A stretch of DNA of 64,000 nt from positions 3,038,001 to 3,102,000 of the forward strand of contig NZ_CP034036.1 of NCBI RefSeq assembly GCF_005484965.1. The letters run 5' to 3'. The notes beneath the pieces were generated by a model that saw only the letters and a list, made by a program, of their open reading frames with translations, was not told where the DNA came from and searched no databases. Below are positions 60,761-64,000 of this stretch, piece after piece. The stretch is from Brenneria nigrifluens DSM 30175 = ATCC 13028 (lineage in GTDB: Bacteria > Pseudomonadota > Gammaproteobacteria > Enterobacterales > Enterobacteriaceae). Each line of letters starts with the position of its first letter. The stretch's first letter is position 1. The position numbers and the translations under genes were made by a program.

Positions 60761-61900
60761 CTACTCTCCTTTTAATACTTTGGCCGGTTCGACATGAATC
60801 GCCCGTCGGGTGGGAACAATGGCCGCGACGGCGGCCACCAGCAGCGAGAGCAGCAGCGTCAGCGGAAAGACCGGCGCCCGCAGCGAGATCGTCGCGTTGA
60901 ACACCGCCATCCCCAGAATCTGCGCCAGCAGGTAGCCCAGCAGCGAACCGCACAGCGCCGCCGCCAGCGCAATGATGCCGGTCTCCGCCAGCATCTGGCG
61001 GATAATATCCCGCCCGCTGGCGCCCAGCGCCTTTTGCAGGGCGAACTCGCGCGCCCGTTCGCCGACAATCGCCATCAGGGTGGTGTTGACGCACAGCGAG
61101 GAGAGCACCAGTATCACCGCCGACACCAGCCCCATCAGCCCTTTGATTTTATTCAGCACCTGTCCTTCGGAGGCGGAGACCTTGAGGATCGGCCGGATTT
61201 CCAACTGCGGATACTGCTGTTGCAGCCGCGCGGCGAACTGGTCCACCTGCCCCAGATCATTGCTGACGCTGAGTAGCGCATTGCTGATCGCCCCCGGTTT
61301 ATTCAGCCATTTCTGCGCCAGATCCAGACTGACGATCAGCATGTTGTCCGTGGCGTCGCCGGATTCCACAATGCCTTTAATCTGCAAACGCTGCCTTTCG
61401 CCGTCGCCGACCAGCGTAATGCCGTCGCCGACTTTAACGTTCAGCCGCTCCGCCAGCTTGACGCCGATCATCGCGTTGCGATCGTCGAAGCTGACGCCGA
61501 TCCAGTTTCCCTTTACCTGCCAGTAAGGGGCGAGCGGACGCAATGATTCAAACCACACCCCCATCAGCACCACTTTTTCCAGCTCGGTGCGCGCCATGCC
61601 ATACAGATACGGACTGGCGGCATTGATTAGCCCGGCCGGCGCGCCGTCGACGATCTGCTGAAACGTTGGCTGGGGCAGCGCATTGCCGCGCGCGGGCCCG
61701 ATATAAAAGTTCGCCCCGAAGGTGCGCAGTTCCTGACTCATTTTGGCGTTGATATCGAAATACACCGCCGACATGGCGGTGACGATCGCCGCGCCCACCG
61801 TCAGGGCGGCGAACACCACGCCGACCCGCTGCATCCGCAGCCGCAACGCGCGGATCACCAGCCGCCAGAACATCCCGTTCATCCAGGCATTAGCGGCCAT
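60761..61900 (-). CDS. FtsX-like ABC permease (second of pair)
   Basis: 379 residues from ATG 61900 (MAANAWMNGMFWRL); an upstream start is possible. It has one N-terminal membrane helix, a large periplasmic MacB-core-like domain (about 60-265), and three C-terminal helices (LVSAVILVLSSLCVNTTLMAIVGERAREFALQKALGA). It overlaps the first permease by 11 bases. The pair and the ATPase form a MacB-type complex in an iron uptake cluster. Function in iron transport is by analogy with Campylobacter P19 clusters. Confidence 0.88.
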   Translation of the reverse strand: MAANAWMNGMFWRLVIRALRLRMQRVGVVFAALTVGAAIVTAMSAVYFDINAKMSQELRTFGANFYIGPARGNALPQPTFQQIVDGAPAGLINAASPYLYGMARTELEKVVLMGVWFESLRPLAPYWQVKGNWIGVSFDDRNAMIGVKLAERLNVKVGDGITLVGDGERQRLQIKGIVESGDATDNMLIVSLDLAQKWLNKPGAISNALLSVSNDLGQVDQFAARLQQQYPQLEIRPILKVSASEGQVLNKIKGLMGLVSAVILVLSSLCVNTTLMAIVGERAREFALQKALGASGRDIIRQMLAETGIIALAAALCGSLLGYLLAQILGMAVFNATISLRAPVFPLTLLLSLLVAAVAAIVPTRRAIHVEPAKVLKGE

Positions 61901-63179
61901 ACAGCACCTCCACCGGGTAGAGTCCGGCGATGCGCCGGGCCGGGAACCAGGTGCCAATCAGCGCGATCAGTATCGAAATCACCAGCACGCAGGGGATAAC
62001 GATCCAGGCAAAGCTGAGCGGCACGCCAAACAGCATCAGGCCGATGGCTTTCGCCAGCCCCCAGCCCGCCAGGCAGCCGGCGATGCCTCCCAGCAAACCG
62101 CTGAGCGCCGCTTCCAGATAGAACAGCAGCATAATCTGCCACTGCCGCGCCCCCAGCGCTTTCATCAGGCCGATCTCTTTCGCCCGCTCCATAATGGTGC
62201 TGGTCATCAACGAGGCGATGCCCATGGCCGCGGCGACCAGCGCCGCAAAGGTGACCACCGCCAGCAACAGCTGGATTTTATCGATCACCACGCCTTCCGA
62301 CGCCGCCACCTGCCAGATAGGCCGCACCACCGAACCGGAAATCGCCTCTTCCAACTGGTGGGCGATAGAGGAAACATAGGCGGTGCAGTACCACAGGTCA
62401 TACTCTTCGGCGTTCAGCGCCTCCAGATTTTCACGCGCCCGGCGCGACAGGTCGTTTTCCGGCACCGTCAGCGCGGAAACGCGGATCGCCTGTATTTTCC
62501 CCTCCAGGCCCAGCAGACGCTGCACCGCCGCCAGCGGCATCACCAGCCGGTTTTCCTCATCCCCGCCGCTGCTCAGAATGCCGCTGACCCGCACTATGGC
62601 TTCACCCTGCGGGCCATGCAGCCGGAGCTGGCTGCCCGCCTGCCAGCCGTTCTGCTGCGCCAGCTGTTTGCCCGCCAGCGCCTCGGCGGCGCTTCCTTCC
62701 GTCACCGGCTCCTGCGGCCACCGGCCGGCAACCTGCCAGTAAGGGCTGACGGTTATCTGTCCGGTGCGATAATCCTCTTCGTCCGGCACCGCCACCGGCT
62801 GTGAGAAAAAGGTGCCCAATACCGCCACCGGCTGCCCGTCGATCTCCACGTCGCCGCTCAGCAACGGCGCGAATCCGACGATATTGTTGCGCCAGAAAAT
62901 ATCCTTGATGTTGGGCAACTCCGACTCATCGAGAAAATCCTGCCCTTCCAGCGGATTGCCGTGCTCGCCGAACAGCGCCGGCAGCGCCGCCTGTCCCGCC
63001 GGTTCAATCAGGATATTGGCGCCATAGGATTTCAATTCGCGCGCCATTTTGTCGCCGATATCGATAGAGACCGCCAGCAGGGCCGAAATCAGCCCCGCCG
63101 CCAAAAAGACCGTCAACACCGCCAGCGATTTACGCCGGATATTTCTGCGCCAGGATTGGCGTAACATGCGCCATAACAT
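61890..63179 (-). CDS. FtsX-like ABC permease (first of pair)
   Basis: 429 residues with the same layout: an N-terminal helix (VFLAAGLISALLAVSIDIGDKMARELKSYGANILIEPAG), a large periplasmic domain, and C-terminal helices with MGIASLMTSTIMERAKEIGLMKALGARQWQIMLLF. It is two bases from the DUF2318 gene and overlaps the second permease by 11 bases. The two permeases are related but different, so they presumably form a heterodimer. Confidence 0.88.
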   Translation of the reverse strand: MLWRMLRQSWRRNIRRKSLAVLTVFLAAGLISALLAVSIDIGDKMARELKSYGANILIEPAGQAALPALFGEHGNPLEGQDFLDESELPNIKDIFWRNNIVGFAPLLSGDVEIDGQPVAVLGTFFSQPVAVPDEEDYRTGQITVSPYWQVAGRWPQEPVTEGSAAEALAGKQLAQQNGWQAGSQLRLHGPQGEAIVRVSGILSSGGDEENRLVMPLAAVQRLLGLEGKIQAIRVSALTVPENDLSRRARENLEALNAEEYDLWYCTAYVSSIAHQLEEAISGSVVRPIWQVAASEGVVIDKIQLLLAVVTFAALVAAAMGIASLMTSTIMERAKEIGLMKALGARQWQIMLLFYLEAALSGLLGGIAGCLAGWGLAKAIGLMLFGVPLSFAWIVIPCVLVISILIALIGTWFPARRIAGLYPVEVLYGR

Positions 63180-63181
63180 GG

Positions 63182-64000
63182 TTATTCCCCTTCCGCTTGA
63201 TCGTCAGCCGTCGCCGCGGAGGTAACAAATTTTCCGGGGCTTTCACGGAAACGCTTGTAGTTCGCTTCAGATGAGAAGAAATAGGTTTTACCGCCGTAGC
63301 GATACTTATGTTCGGCCTGCACGTTGGTGAGTTTCGAACCGTCAACCGGATCGACGACCTCCAGCGATATCACCGTGGTGAAATAGTTGGTGCCCGCCGC
63401 CAGCGACGCCTGGCTAATCACCAGCTCATTGTCGTCATTGCTCCAGCCTTCGATGGGCACGGGGTTACACCCGCCCGCCTTGCCGATGGAGGGGATAAAG
63501 ATGCGTACGTCGCAGGCGACGCAGATCACCTGATTACCTTCCATCACATAGCCCTGATCGCCGCACAGCAGGCAGGCATCGAACACCACTCCCAACCGCA
63601 GCCGGTCCGGATAGCGGTTAATGACGAAAAAGCGCACCGCCTTGCCGTCATCGGCAACCCACACAAACCGATGCAGTTTGCCGTCGCGAATCTGTTCGAT
63701 GGGAATATGCACCTTGCCGTCGGCGGCCGGCGTCACCGGCAACGCCTCGGACAAACGGGGAGGCTGGGACGCCACCTTGTCCCAGTAAAGCTGCGCCGCC
63801 ACGATCGCCAGCAGCGCAATCAGGGCGGCCAGCACCGTGCGCCGCACATTGCGGTAGTCGGCGGTGGCGCGGCGCCTGGCGATGGCCTCGGCGGCGGCCT
63901 GCATCCGCCGGCGCGTGTGGAATAAAGGCAGCAGATAGCCGGCCGCTGCCACCGCCAGCAATAGCGCGCCGAGATAATTCAGCAGCCAGGCGCTATTGGT
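63182..64000 (-). CDS. DUF2318 Fe-S/cysteine-rich membrane protein (5' end beyond window)
   Basis: About 273 codons are visible and the frame is open at the right edge (the methionine at 63961 is internal), so the start and probably more helices lie outside. There are hydrophobic helices near the start (LLNYLGALLLAVAAAGYLLPL and VLAALIALLAIVAAQLY). The C-terminal domain carries cysteine pairs (ACLLCGDQGYV, ICVACDVRIF, AGGCNPVPI) typical of DUF2318. In Campylobacter and Yersinia-type clusters the gene follows an FTR1 permease and periplasmic P19; those would lie off the right edge. Confidence 0.85.
   Translation of the reverse strand, partial: TNSAWLLNYLGALLLAVAAAGYLLPLFHTRRRMQAAAEAIARRRATADYRNVRRTVLAALIALLAIVAAQLYWDKVASQPPRLSEALPVTPAADGKVHIPIEQIRDGKLHRFVWVADDGKAVRFFVINRYPDRLRLGVVFDACLLCGDQGYVMEGNQVICVACDVRIFIPSIGKAGGCNPVPIEGWSNDDNELVISQASLAAGTNYFTTVISLEVVDPVDGSKLTNVQAEHKYRYGGKTYFFSSEANYKRFRESPGKFVTSAATADDQAEGE

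Overview
The window looks like chromosome from a GC-rich member of the Enterobacterales, probably a plant- or environment-associated lineage such as Pectobacteriaceae. Orthologues of E. coli EutE, EutR, PatA, PatD, DcuB, GltP, Cbl, Amn and ProP are recognisable across their whole lengths. Much of the rest is accessory metabolism. I see no rRNA, tRNA, CRISPR array, prophage or intact insertion sequence. The genus call is inference.

Layout. 1-13.5 kb: two OprB-like porins, then one long minus-strand catabolic set (secreted FMN/FAD reductase, two thiolases, MFS carrier, two-subunit CoA-transferase, beta-keto acid cleavage enzyme, 6-oxocamphor-hydrolase-like crotonase) headed by a LysR regulator. 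This is the best candidate for an undescribed pathway. 13.8-16.3 kb: eutR and eutE without the rest of a eut operon. 16.6-18.2 kb: a CSS-motif EAL phosphodiesterase. 18.2-23.7 kb: a sulfonate/sulfate-ester ABC importer with a fused double permease, plus an arylsulfotransferase-thioredoxin fusion. 23.7-24.1 kb: a cluster of short palindromic repeats. 24.1-30.3 kb: an Opp/Nik-type ABC importer, also with a fused double permease, with an MFS carrier in the operon and an operator-like palindrome in front. 30.4-33.5 kb: amn and proP, convergent.

34-37.9 kb: cupin regulator, polar amino acid ABC importer lacking its ATPase, and a ureohydrolase with an altered metal motif. 37.9-40 kb: a stand-alone second EF-G gene with a perfect palindrome beside its ribosome binding site. 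40.3-41.9 kb: a secreted carboxylesterase behind a very strong hairpin-plus-T-run. 42-45.2 kb: putrescine-to-GABA genes patA and patD. 46.3-47.6 kb: dcuB. 47.9-54.8 kb: a Tau/Ssu-type importer with a CuyA-like cysteate lyase, an Asp/Glu-type racemase and a ComC-like dehydrogenase, a probable cysteate/sulfolactate scavenging operon, with a divergent HcxA-like dehydrogenase. 54.9-55.3 kb: a 377-bp non-autonomous IS50-like element with a 9-bp target duplication. 55.4-59.5 kb: gltP, cbl and an EamA transporter. 59.6-64 kb: the back half of a P19/Ftr1-type iron uptake cluster running off the right edge.

A common theme is scavenging: three gene sets (18-24 kb, 48-54 kb and cbl) concern organosulfur, others concern putrescine, amino acids, ethanolamine and metals. 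Functions were assigned from protein motifs and remembered family sequences; no database search was run.
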